From an uncultured Pelagibacteraceae bacterium (GTDB lineage: Bacteria > Pseudomonadota > Alphaproteobacteria > Pelagibacterales > Pelagibacteraceae), in NCBI GenBank assembly GCA_902558835.1, contig CACEFK010000003.1, positions 58,917-122,916 on the forward strand: 64,000 nucleotides of DNA, in the 5' to 3' direction. The notes below the pieces were generated by a model that ran no database searches, had not been told where the DNA came from, and saw only the letters and a list, made by a program, of their open reading frames with translations. This document shows, one piece after another, positions 9,050-18,556 of the stretch. Both the position numbers and the translations under genes were made by a program. Numbering within the stretch: the first letter of the stretch is position 1; each line of letters starts with the position of its first letter.

Positions 9050-9844
9050 CTAATTTTTACTTAGTCTATCCATCTCTTTTAATTCAACTTCAAGTTTATC
9101 TAGCTCTTCTCCACCAGCCATCATTCCTAATAGCTCTTCTCGGCTAATATCTTTTTTATTAAAAGTTCCTAAGCTTTTACCTCTATTAAGAACAGTAAAA
9201 CTATTTCCCACAGGATATGCGTGGTGAACATTATGCGTAATTAAAATTACAGCTAAACCTTGTGAAGCCGCTTTTACAATATATTTTAAAACCATTGATG
9301 CTTGATGAACACCAAGTGCAGAAGTTGGTTCATCTAAAACTAAAACTTTTGCACCAAAATATATAGCTCTTGATATAGCTAAACATTGTCTTTCACCACC
9401 AGACATTGTTCCAACTGCTTGAGAAGGATCTCTTACGTCAATTCCAATTTGACCCATTCTTTCAGCAGCAATTTGATTTGCCTTTTCAATATCGAAAGTT
9501 TTTAAAAAAGGTAGTCCCTTTAATGGCTCTCTTCCCATAAAAAAGTTTCTTGTAACACTCATTAATGGAACTAAAGCTAAGTCTTGGTAAACTGTTCCAA
9601 TTCCCATATCTAAAGCATCTTTTGGTGAGTCAAAAACAGTTTTTTTACCTTCGATTACTATTTCACCTTCATCAGGTTTATGAACACCAGCCAAAGTTTT
9701 AATCAATGTAGATTTTCCAGCACCATTATCCCCAAGTAAGCACATGATCTCACCTTTTTTTAATTTCATAGTGACATCTTTAAGAGCAATTACTTTTCCA
9801 AAAAATTTACTAATATTATTAAACTCTATTAAATTTTCTGACAT
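9050..9844 (-). CDS. Sugar/polyol ABC transporter ATP-binding protein (FrcA/IatA type)
   Basis: GDNGAGKST Walker A, SGGERQ signature, [11 protein letters not shown]; carbohydrate uptake class 2 type. Confidence 0.85.
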   Translation of the reverse strand: MSENLIEFNNISKFFGKVIALKDVTMKLKKGEIMCLLGDNGAGKSTLIKTLAGVHKPDEGEIVIEGKKTVFDSPKDALDMGIGTVYQDLALVPLMSVTRNFFMGREPLKGLPFLKTFDIEKANQIAAERMGQIGIDVRDPSQAVGTMSGGERQCLAISRAIYFGAKVLVLDEPTSALGVHQASMVLKYIVKAASQGLAVILITHNVHHAYPVGNSFTVLNRGKSLGTFNKKDISREELLGMMAGGEELDKLEVELKEMDRLSKN

Positions 9845-10971
9845 TATTTGCTCTCTGTTACTCTTTTTCTTATATAATTATTAAACACCACAGCAATCAA
9901 CATCATTGCTCCCAAAAATACTTTAAACCAATCAGTATCAACATCTGTGTAAAATATTCCCATAGATACAGTTCCAAATATTAACGCTCCAAAAGCCGCA
10001 CCAATTGCTGAACCATATCCTCCAGTTAATAAACAACCTCCAACAACAGCTGCTGCAATTGCCTCTAATTCTTTTAAATTTCCTCTCATAGTATCTGCAG
10101 AACCAGCATCTAAAACTTGAATTGTTGCAAAAATTGTTGCTGCAACAGCAGTACCTATAAATAAACTTATTTTCACTCTTCCAACAGGCACACCTACATT
10201 TGTTGCACCGTTTTTATCTCCACCAGATGCAAATATCCAGTTTCCATATCTAGTCTTCATTAAAATCCATGTTGCAAAAAGGGTAGCTGCAATAAACCAT
10301 ATTACTGAAGGAGGAATACCAGTAGCTAATGGAGTTCCATCAGTTCTCAAAGCAATTAAATTCATTGAACCCAACCAAGTAAATAACCATTTAAATGTAT
10401 CAGTTGCAAACATCCACGCAATTGGATCGTTCTCAATTAAAACTCTTAAACCTGGAACTTGAGTTCTTCCTGTAATTAATCTTGTAATCGCCAAAGTTGC
10501 TCCTCTTAAAATAAACAACATAGCAAGAGTTACTATAAAAGATGGAAGTCCTGTTTTAACAACAAGGATACCATTGAAATAACCAACTAATACTGCCATT
10601 GCAAAAGCAAAAATTATACTTATCCATAAAGGCCAACCCCAATAAATAGCAGGAATTGCTATACATATTCCCGCAAAACCAATCATTGATCCAATTGATA
10701 AATCAAATTCTCCACCAATCATTAGCATCGCTGCTGCAATTGCAATTATTCCTAAATTTGCAGAGACATCTAAAAAGTTAAGAGTTCCATAAGCACTAAA
10801 CATTCCAGTGTCACCTGCTACTATTCCAAAAAATATGAATACTAAAATTGCACCACCAACAGCACCTAATTCAGGTCTATTTAACAGTAATCTCAGTTTT
10901 GATACTTCTTTAAGCCTTTCGTCTTGACCTGAAATTTTTTTTGATGAAATGCTTTTTGCTTTTTCAGACAT
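9844..10971 (-). CDS. Sugar/polyol ABC transporter permease (FrcC/IatP type)
   Basis: Hydrophobic; [41 protein letters not shown] motifs of ribose/fructose/inositol-type permeases. Confidence 0.85.
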   Translation of the reverse strand: MSEKAKSISSKKISGQDERLKEVSKLRLLLNRPELGAVGGAILVFIFFGIVAGDTGMFSAYGTLNFLDVSANLGIIAIAAAMLMIGGEFDLSIGSMIGFAGICIAIPAIYWGWPLWISIIFAFAMAVLVGYFNGILVVKTGLPSFIVTLAMLFILRGATLAITRLITGRTQVPGLRVLIENDPIAWMFATDTFKWLFTWLGSMNLIALRTDGTPLATGIPPSVIWFIAATLFATWILMKTRYGNWIFASGGDKNGATNVGVPVGRVKISLFIGTAVAATIFATIQVLDAGSADTMRGNLKELEAIAAAVVGGCLLTGGYGSAIGAAFGALIFGTVSMGIFYTDVDTDWFKVFLGAMMLIAVVFNNYIRKRVTESK

Positions 10972-10995
10972 TTTATTTTGAATTTTGTTTTGAAA

Positions 10996-11028
10996 AAAAG
11001 GCCTAACTAAAAGTTAGTTAGGCCTTTT
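10996..11028 (-). terminator. Perfect 15-bp stem/3-nt loop hairpin between the substrate-binding and permease genes
   Basis: AAAAGGCCTAACTAA-AAG-TTAGTTAGGCCTTTT; T-run on the minus transcript. Confidence 0.85.
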
Positions 11029-11039
11029 AAAGTATTATT

Positions 11040-11963
11040 TTATCTGTAACCTTGAGCTGCCCACTTAATTACTTTAGCAGCATTGTCAGGAGTTACGAAA
11101 CCAGGACCAGTCATAACTACTCCAGCTGGCATAGTTCCATATCTCATGTACTGACCAAAAATTGCTATTGGTAAGTAACCTTGTAGGTATTGTTGTTGGT
11201 CAATCAAAAACTCTACTTTACCTGCAGCAGCAGCTTTTAACATTCCAGGTGACATATCAAATGTACCAAGTTTAACAGAACCAACTTTTCCTGCAGCTTC
11301 TAAAGCCTTAAGAGCAGCTTCACCTGCAAGACCAGCACCTAAAGTTAGGATAGTGTCATATCCACCACCTAATTTAGCAGCAACAGCTTTTTGAATTTCT
11401 GTTGGGTCATTAGAAGTTCCTAAGATGTCAACTGATCCACCAAAACCTTTTTTGAATCCAGCACATCTTCTATCTAGCGCAACGTTTCCAACTTCGTGGT
11501 TAACACATAGTGCTTTTTTACCACCAGCAGCTTTCATTTTTTGTCCGCCACCAACACCAGCTTCAAACTCAGTTTGTCCAACGTGAGCACTTATACCTAG
11601 TGATGCAAAGTCATCTGAACCAGAGTTCATTGAAATTACTGGGATACCAGCAGCGATAGCAGCTTTAACAGATTTTCCTAAAGCAGCAGCATCTGGAAGA
11701 GTAATCACAATACCTTTTGGTTTTTGTGAAACTGCGTTGTCAATTAATTTAGCCATTTCAACCATGTCGAAAGTAGCGGGTGCAGTGTACTTGCAAGATA
11801 TTCCCATATCCGCACATCCTTTATCTACACCATTCTTAGCAACAGACCAAAACGGGTCGTTAGCTTGTCCGTGAGATACAACGATCACGTCTACCGCTAA
11901 AGCAGACACTGAAAGCATAACCCAAGCAACAAAAGCTAATAATGATTTGTATAATGTTTTCAT
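11040..11963 (-). CDS. Sugar/polyol ABC transporter periplasmic binding protein (FrcB/IbpA-like)
   Basis: Signal peptide, VDVIVVSHGQANDPFWSVAKNGVDKGC, periplasmic binding protein type 1 fold pattern. Confidence 0.85.
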   Translation of the reverse strand: MKTLYKSLLAFVAWVMLSVSALAVDVIVVSHGQANDPFWSVAKNGVDKGCADMGISCKYTAPATFDMVEMAKLIDNAVSQKPKGIVITLPDAAALGKSVKAAIAAGIPVISMNSGSDDFASLGISAHVGQTEFEAGVGGGQKMKAAGGKKALCVNHEVGNVALDRRCAGFKKGFGGSVDILGTSNDPTEIQKAVAAKLGGGYDTILTLGAGLAGEAALKALEAAGKVGSVKLGTFDMSPGMLKAAAAGKVEFLIDQQQYLQGYLPIAIFGQYMRYGTMPAGVVMTGPGFVTPDNAAKVIKWAAQGYR

Positions 11964-12111
11964 TATATTTCCCTCTCGTTTAAATAAAAGTTAACTTTTA
12001 ATGCGCGGACGTTAACATAAAAAAAACCAAGTTGTAAAGACGACAACTTTAAAATGTATAACTTTTATACATAGTTTATAATTATTTTAGATATTCTATT
12101 ATTAGTTGTAT

Positions 12112-13113
12112 CTAAAATTTTATTTTTATTTGTTTTTTTTGCTTCAAAGAATTTGATGCAGCATTTGCTAAGATAAGAGCTCTTCTTCCATCCTCAAAAC
12201 TAGATATAGGTTTATTTTTCTTTAATGTGTATCTGGCAAGTTCATCAAGCTGAAGCCTGTAAGCATCAACATATCTATCAATAAAAAAATTAAGAAGAGG
12301 TTTTTTTTGAGAAGTGTTATTTTTAGTAAATATTTCTGTCTCGTTTTCTTTTTTATTTCCAGAAATCAACATTCCTTTAGATCCAAACAACTCCACTCTT
12401 TGATCATAGCCAAAACTACAATGTCTTGAATTAGTGATTATACATTGTACACCTTTTTTTGATCTTAAAATACATGAGGCAAGTTCATAATCTTTAATTT
12501 TATCAAATTTTTTGTCTGAAATATTGCTTCCTGTTGAAAAAATTGAGCTCACTTCATCTTTTTCTAAATAAAATCTAGCTAAATCAAAATCATGTATCAT
12601 CATGTCTTTAAATATACCTCCCGAAACTTTTAAATAATCTAAAGGAGGAGGTGCTGGATCTCTGCTAGTAATTATAATTTTTTCTAACCGTCCTATTTTT
12701 CCTTTTTGAAGCTCTTTTTTTAACGAATTATGACCTGGGTCATACCTTCTGTTAAATCCCAACTGTATTCTCGGATTGTGTTTTTTTATTTTTCTTAGGC
12801 ATTTGTTAACTTTATCAATATTTAAATCTAAAGGTTTCTCACAAAAAATTACTTTTTTATATTTAGCAGCTTCCTCAATTAATTTGATATGCGTTGGTGT
12901 ACTTGAAGCAATAAATATTAGATCTATATTTTTATCTTTGAAAGCAATTTGAGGATTATTAATAGATGTAGCGTTAAATTTTTTTGATAATTTTTGATTA
13001 AGTTTTCTATTGATATCAAAAGTATATTTTAATTTAAAACTTTTATGAGAATATAAATTGTCAGCATGCATTTGACCAATTCTTCCAAGACCAATTAAAG
13101 CAACGTTAATCAT
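12112..13113 (-). CDS. Gfo/Idh/MocA oxidoreductase (inositol 2-dehydrogenase-like)
   Basis: INVALIGLGRIGQMHADNL, CEKPLDLN, QLGFNRRYDPG. Confidence 0.85.
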   Translation of the reverse strand: MINVALIGLGRIGQMHADNLYSHKSFKLKYTFDINRKLNQKLSKKFNATSINNPQIAFKDKNIDLIFIASSTPTHIKLIEEAAKYKKVIFCEKPLDLNIDKVNKCLRKIKKHNPRIQLGFNRRYDPGHNSLKKELQKGKIGRLEKIIITSRDPAPPPLDYLKVSGGIFKDMMIHDFDLARFYLEKDEVSSIFSTGSNISDKKFDKIKDYELASCILRSKKGVQCIITNSRHCSFGYDQRVELFGSKGMLISGNKKENETEIFTKNNTSQKKPLLNFFIDRYVDAYRLQLDELARYTLKKNKPISSFEDGRRALILANAASNSLKQKKQIKIKF

Positions 13114-14237
13114 AATTTAACCCATTTTTTTGATTTACTAGATTTTTTACATGCATCAATAAATTTAGCAGTTTCATATCCATCATCTTCATTAGGATAA
13201 AAAGTTCTTTTTTTTGATTTTAACGATTCAGCAAACTCTCTATAAATATTTGAAAAAGCATCCAAATAACCTTCAGGATGACCAAATTTTATTCTAGAAA
13301 ATTTTTTTGAAAAACTTGCGTTGTGAAATCCTCTTTCCAATATTCTAACAGCTCCTTTTGATGGATTATATTTCAAATAAGTTGGATCATTTTGCACCCA
13401 TTCTAAACTTCCTTTAGATCCAAAAATTCTTATTCTTAAACCATAAACTCCACCTCTTGCGGTACAACTTGTCCAAAACATTCCTTTTGCACCATTATCA
13501 AATTCAATTAATACTTTAGCGTTGTTATCCATTTTAACTGTCTTTGATACTTGACTAATATCAGCAAAAACTTTTTTTGTTTTTAATCCAGACATATAAC
13601 TGGCAAGATGACAAGCATGAGATCCTAGCTCGTTTAAAACTGTTGAGACGCCTACAATTTTTTTATCAAGTTTCCAACGAAACATTTTTCTAGAGTTTTT
13701 TTTATTTATAGTTTTTCCTTCACTCCAGTCTTGAACATACTCAAAATTAATATCTTCTACTTTTCCAATTTTTCCTTTTTCAATTAATACTTTGGCTTCT
13801 CGAACCATGGGGTAGGCTGAATAATTATGTGTAAGAGCATATTTAATTTTTTTATTTTTTTTTATTTTATTAAATAAACTTTTGGCTTGTTTCAGGTCAG
13901 CTGCAAAAGGTTTATCAGAAATTATATGAATATTTTTATTGATAAACTTTTCAGCAATAATTTGATGACTTCCTGGCGGTGTCATTATTGATACAACATC
14001 AATTTTATCTTCTCGAAGACTTTCTTTGTTGGCCATGGTTAAATAATTTGAATAACACCTATCTTCACTCACACCGATGCTTTTTCCAAACGAAGTTGAT
14101 TGTTTTGAATTTCTTGAAAAAACTCCTGCTACAATTTCATATTTGTTATCAAACCTTGATGAAATTCTGTGCACGTGACCAATCCAAGAATTAGGTCCAC
14201 CTCCAATGATACCTAGTTTTAATTTTTTAGATTTCAT
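13110..14237 (-). CDS. Gfo/Idh/MocA family oxidoreductase
   Basis: LGIIGGGPNSWIGHVHRI, SDKPFAADL, HNYSAYPMVREAK; 4-nt overlap with the next gene. Confidence 0.85.
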   Translation of the reverse strand: MKSKKLKLGIIGGGPNSWIGHVHRISSRFDNKYEIVAGVFSRNSKQSTSFGKSIGVSEDRCYSNYLTMANKESLREDKIDVVSIMTPPGSHQIIAEKFINKNIHIISDKPFAADLKQAKSLFNKIKKNKKIKYALTHNYSAYPMVREAKVLIEKGKIGKVEDINFEYVQDWSEGKTINKKNSRKMFRWKLDKKIVGVSTVLNELGSHACHLASYMSGLKTKKVFADISQVSKTVKMDNNAKVLIEFDNGAKGMFWTSCTARGGVYGLRIRIFGSKGSLEWVQNDPTYLKYNPSKGAVRILERGFHNASFSKKFSRIKFGHPEGYLDAFSNIYREFAESLKSKKRTFYPNEDDGYETAKFIDACKKSSKSKKWVKL

Positions 14238-14267
14238 TTTTAAAACTTATATATATAAGACTTATTT

Positions 14268-15170
14268 ATGTCAGTAAAATTAGGAATAGCGCCGATTGCA
14301 TGGAGTAATGATGACATGCCAGAACTAGGAGGCGATACTTCTTTAGAACAATGCTTGTCAGAAGCAAGTCAGGCAGGTTTTATTGGAATTGAGTCTGGAG
14401 GAAAATTTCCCAAAACATCTGAAGAGTTAATTCCTAAATTAAAAGAGTTCAATTTAAATCTTTGTTCAGGTTGGTATGGAGCAAATTTAAGAAAAAATAA
14501 CGTTATTGAGGAAAAAAATTTAATTCAAGATCAGCTAAAATTATTTAAAGACTGCAACTCACCTTGTATGGTTTTTGCTGAAGTTTCAGGTTCAATTCAA
14601 GGAGATCCAAATAGAAAACTTTCTACAAGACCAAAGATGGATCTTGATGAAGCTAAAAAATACTATGCAAAAATTTCTGAAATGGGAAAATATTTAGAAG
14701 ATGAAGGAATGCCTCTTGCTTACCATCATCACATGGGAACAGTTATAGAAACTGAGGAAGATACCATAAGATTGTTAGAAAATACCGATGATAGTGTTAA
14801 ACTTACTTTAGATACTGGCCATATGTTGTTTGCTCAGGGTAATTCTCTAAAAATATTAAAAGATTTCAGTGAAAGACTTATTCATATGCACTGCAAAGAT
14901 ATTAGAAAAGATGTTTTAGAAAAATCTTTGAAAGAAGATTTAAGTTTTAGAGGAGCATTTTTAGAGGGTGCTTTTACAGTACCTGGAGATGGCTGTATTG
15001 ATTACAAGCCACTATTTGATGCATTAAAAGAAAAAAATTATTCAGGTTGGTTGGTAGTTGAAGCTGAGCAAGATCCAGCAAAAGCAAATCCTTTTGAATA
15101 TGCAAAGATTGGTTATAAATATTTAACTGAAACCTTAAATAGCAGCAATATAGAGATATTTAAAAATTGA
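14268..15170 (+). CDS. iolE: Myo-inosose-2 dehydratase-like (IolE family, TIM barrel)
   Basis: LGIAPIAWSNDDMPELGGDTSLEQCLSEASQAGFIGIESGGKFP, YHHHMGT, LTLDTGHMLFA, GWLVVEAEQDP. Confidence 0.87.
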   Translation: MSVKLGIAPIAWSNDDMPELGGDTSLEQCLSEASQAGFIGIESGGKFPKTSEELIPKLKEFNLNLCSGWYGANLRKNNVIEEKNLIQDQLKLFKDCNSPCMVFAEVSGSIQGDPNRKLSTRPKMDLDEAKKYYAKISEMGKYLEDEGMPLAYHHHMGTVIETEEDTIRLLENTDDSVKLTLDTGHMLFAQGNSLKILKDFSERLIHMHCKDIRKDVLEKSLKEDLSFRGAFLEGAFTVPGDGCIDYKPLFDALKEKNYSGWLVVEAEQDPAKANPFEYAKIGYKYLTETLNSSNIEIFKN

Positions 15171-15671
15171 TTATCTGTAAATAGAAGTAAGTTCGTTGTT
15201 TCCTGCTGCAACACAAGGAGATTTGAAACAAGTGCCAACAATCCATTCAGAACCAGGATCAGGTAAAAAATTTGAGGACATAACAAATATCACTCCCATT
15301 TCAACCGCTTGACCAGCTTTACCTTCAGCTTTTATTCTTGGATCAGGATCAGTTTTAACTTTCGAGTCATCAGAAAATGGATTTTCTATTTTTAAATTTT
15401 CGTTGATATAATTAACAACTTTATCAGCTATCCATTCACCATTACAAGGATCACCCCAAACAGTGAATTTACCTTCATCGTTGTTTCCACATTTGTTAAT
15501 TTCATCATTAATTAGATCAACGACTTTGTTGTGATTTTCTTTTACTAAATTAGCTTTAGCTTCAACTGCTGGTCTTGTACTTGCTGTCCAAATTAACATA
15601 CCAACTACAAAGATTGCAGATGCAGATACTAAAAATTCTAAAAAACCAAAATTTTTGAAATTAATCTTCAT
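15171..15671 (-). CDS. Hypothetical protein with single N-terminal TM helix and four cysteines in the exported part
   Basis: GFLEFLVSASAIFVVGMLIWTAS helix then CGNNDEGKFTVWGDPC and CFKSPC. Confidence 0.6.
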   Translation of the reverse strand: MKINFKNFGFLEFLVSASAIFVVGMLIWTASTRPAVEAKANLVKENHNKVVDLINDEINKCGNNDEGKFTVWGDPCNGEWIADKVVNYINENLKIENPFSDDSKVKTDPDPRIKAEGKAGQAVEMGVIFVMSSNFLPDPGSEWIVGTCFKSPCVAAGNNELTSIYR

Positions 15672-16628
15672 TTATAATTTTATAGTCTTTGATTTTTCCA
15701 ACTTTTTGTCAAAAAAATCAATAATATTTTGGATTGTTTCTTTACCCATTCTTGTCATACATTCCTCTGTAAACGCAGCAGTATGTGGACTTAAAAATAC
15801 TTTATTATTTTTTAGTAAAGGATTATCTGGATCAGGTGGCTCGATCTCAAAAACGTCTAAACCAGCTCCAAGAATTAAATTTTCATTTAAAGCTTTATTT
15901 AGATCAATTTCATTTATAACTCCACCCCTTGCAGCATTGATTATAATGCAATTTTTTTTCATATTTTTTAGTAAATCATAATTTATAATATTCTTAGTTT
16001 TTTCATTAAGTGGCACATGAAGGGATATAGCATCCATGTTTTGTGAAGCTTCTTCTAAACTATCTACTTTTGTTCCACCATGCTTTTCAATTATTTCTTT
16101 TGATACAAAAGGGTCATACACAAAAACTTTCATTTCAAATCCCTGACATCTTTTTATTAAAGCCTGTCCAATACGACCAAATCCAGCAATCAATATATTT
16201 TTATTCCACAATTCAACAGTTTTGGGCAATTTATTTCGGTCATTGAATTTACCACTTTTAACAGCTTCATCGTACATATTTCCTTTTTTGGAAATATTTA
16301 GCAGCATAAACATTACATGCTCAGCTACAGCCACTGCATTTGCGGTTGCCGTAATTGTAAGAGTAATGTCATTTTTTTTTGTGCTTTCTAAGTCTATATT
16401 GTCATAACCAACACCATGTCTTGAAATAATTTTAAGTTTATTTGCACTATCAATTACTTCTCCAGTTAGTTTTGCAGTTCTAATTGAAACACCATCACAA
16501 TCTTTTATTTTTGTTTTAAGAAATTCAATATCTGTATTTTCTATAACCTCAAATTCGTAATCTGGATTATTTTTTATAAGCTCTATCCCAGCTTCATGTA
16601 TAGGTTGGATTACTAATATTTTTTTCAT
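15672..16628 (-). CDS. D-isomer 2-hydroxyacid dehydrogenase (phosphoglycerate dehydrogenase-like)
   Basis: ILIAGFGRIGQALIKR, NAARGGVINE, LGAGLDVFEIEP, LSPHTAAFT. Start moved from the track's GTG (16634) to ATG 16628. Confidence 0.85.
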   Translation of the reverse strand: MKKILVIQPIHEAGIELIKNNPDYEFEVIENTDIEFLKTKIKDCDGVSIRTAKLTGEVIDSANKLKIISRHGVGYDNIDLESTKKNDITLTITATANAVAVAEHVMFMLLNISKKGNMYDEAVKSGKFNDRNKLPKTVELWNKNILIAGFGRIGQALIKRCQGFEMKVFVYDPFVSKEIIEKHGGTKVDSLEEASQNMDAISLHVPLNEKTKNIINYDLLKNMKKNCIIINAARGGVINEIDLNKALNENLILGAGLDVFEIEPPDPDNPLLKNNKVFLSPHTAAFTEECMTRMGKETIQNIIDFFDKKLEKSKTIKL

Positions 16629-16670
16629 AAGCACTTATACACAAATATAAGTTTTATAAAATATTAATTA

Positions 16671-17657
16671 TTAAATTAAATTAGATAAATCTCTTTTATT
16701 ATTTTTGAAAGTAGGCAGAGGATATTTAAAAGCAAATTTTCTTGGAATACATTTTTCTTTAGCTTTTTCCCAAAGAGCTAGCCATTGTTTAAAATTTTTA
16801 ATTTTAAGATTTTTTTTATTTTTACTTCTAACGTAAAAATTGGGAAGGGGCTCTCGTCCTGATGGCTGTCCAGCAACATTATACCTTAGATCAGCACTTA
16901 TTCTAAAATCATTTGATCTATTTGGTAAAGAACAGTGTATTGAATGTTTGTGCAGAAGTATCACATCACCAATGTTAGCCTCTAAATAAATATGCTTCAT
17001 ATCATCTAACAATTCACTATTTTTTAGTTCTACTTGTCCTCTGTATCCTGAAACGTGATTTAGTAATCCTATTTTATTGATTTTTTTAACAGTAATCATA
17101 CATCCATTTTTTTTTGTAGTTTTAGTAAAAGGAATCCACACAGTAACCATGTCAGTTAATTTTTGCCCTTTTGTATTTAATACAGCCGCATCCTGATGCC
17201 AAGGCGTTCTTCCGCTTAGACCATCATGAATTGAACCCTTTGGTAATTTTTTTTCGGGCTGTTTAATTCTAGTATTTTGAACAGGGTTAGACATTATTTC
17301 TTTGCCCAAAATATTTTCTACAACATCCAGAATATTTTTATTAGTAATTAAATTCCATAATGATTGAGTAGCAAAATAATCACTATCTTTTTTTACGTGG
17401 TCTCTTGGTAATCGAGTATTAAAATATTGATCCAAATCATAAATATTAAGTTTTGAAATATAAGAGTATTTTTTTTTAAAATCGAAATTAAGAACTTTTT
17501 TTACATCTCTCTTTTTTGCATATTTTTGGATGAGACAATCCATAACAAATTCCATATCATTTAGAATTGGTTTTAAGTCTCTTCTAAAGTTAAGTACATT
17601 TTTAACAATCAAGTACCCATTCTCATGTAATTTTTTTTGAAGACTATTTGTCATCAT
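16671..17657 (-). CDS. Phytanoyl-CoA dioxygenase (PhyH) family 2OG-Fe(II) oxygenase
   Basis: TPWHQDAAVL (HxD), VWIPFTKTTKKNG, HKHSIHCSLPNRSNDFRISADLRY. Confidence 0.8.
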   Translation of the reverse strand: MMTNSLQKKLHENGYLIVKNVLNFRRDLKPILNDMEFVMDCLIQKYAKKRDVKKVLNFDFKKKYSYISKLNIYDLDQYFNTRLPRDHVKKDSDYFATQSLWNLITNKNILDVVENILGKEIMSNPVQNTRIKQPEKKLPKGSIHDGLSGRTPWHQDAAVLNTKGQKLTDMVTVWIPFTKTTKKNGCMITVKKINKIGLLNHVSGYRGQVELKNSELLDDMKHIYLEANIGDVILLHKHSIHCSLPNRSNDFRISADLRYNVAGQPSGREPLPNFYVRSKNKKNLKIKNFKQWLALWEKAKEKCIPRKFAFKYPLPTFKNNKRDLSNLI

Positions 17658-17685
17658 TAAAATTTATTTTATCATTCACAATATT

Positions 17686-18556
17686 TCAATGTTTTGGTGC
17701 TGTGGTTAAATAGTTCGCATCATGAAAAGAGGTTAACATTCTTTTTTTTGTACTAATTATATGAGGATAATATGAGATACCTTTGTAATTCCATATAACT
17801 GGTTTATTTAATGCATAACTTCCATAAATAAAAAAACGCTTTGGGCAATTTTTCTCTATAAATCGCTTAACTCCATGGTAGGAATTTGGAGTAGATTGGA
17901 AAAAAACAACTGTTCCTTTTTTGGGTGTAAAAGATTTGACTATTTCAAGCTCAGTTATTTTTGGAAATCTTCTAAAACTTTTTCTTAAATTTTTTTTTGC
18001 TTTTTTTCTATAGATAGTAAGAGAACCACCATTCTTTTTTGGAATGTCTGTTAAATAAATTAAGAAATTATATAATCTAGTTATATCATCTCGATGAGGT
18101 CTCAATCTATACCCTCCCTTTGATACTGAAAAGTCTATATCTAAATTTACTTTAGGATTAGTATAATTGTTACCCAACATTTTTTTTAATTCACTAGAAT
18201 TTAATTTTTTTTTAATAGTGAACTTTTTAGGATTAAATGATTTTGGTTTATGTAAATTTAACCACGATCCATCCTTAAAATTTTTTGTAAAAAGATTTTC
18301 AATTTTTTTTATAAAAAGACTTGCTATTAAAAAGCTTAAAAAGTTTTGCAGAGTTAACTGAATTTTTAATATATAAATTAAAATTTTTAGAACCTTTATT
18401 AATCCTGCTTCTACCCCCCATAATCATATCATCAAATGATTTTGAGTTACTTATTTCTTTAATTAATAAATTACAGATATTTTTTGAAACAACGTTGTCT
18501 CCAACCAAAACAGGAAAGTTACTTTTGATTTTTTTTAATTTATTTGTACTGAGCAT
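17686..18556 (-). pseudogene. 2OG-Fe(II) oxygenase (prolyl-4-hydroxylase-like) split by a single-nucleotide frameshift in an A8 tract
   Basis: ORFs 18299..18556 and 17686..18180 join in frame (…SKSFYKKIENLFTKNFKDGSWLNLHKPKSFNPKKFTIKKKLNSSELKKMLGNNYTNPKV…) if one A is removed from the run at 18303..18310. HRD and YHGVKRFF motifs in the downstream part. Confidence 0.7.

Noticed and set aside
12112-14237. Divergent short IR/AT palindromes throughout the spacers as proof of one regulon
   Set aside because: AT-rich sequence yields such palindromes by chance; only the few with shared half-sites or special position were kept, at modest interest.
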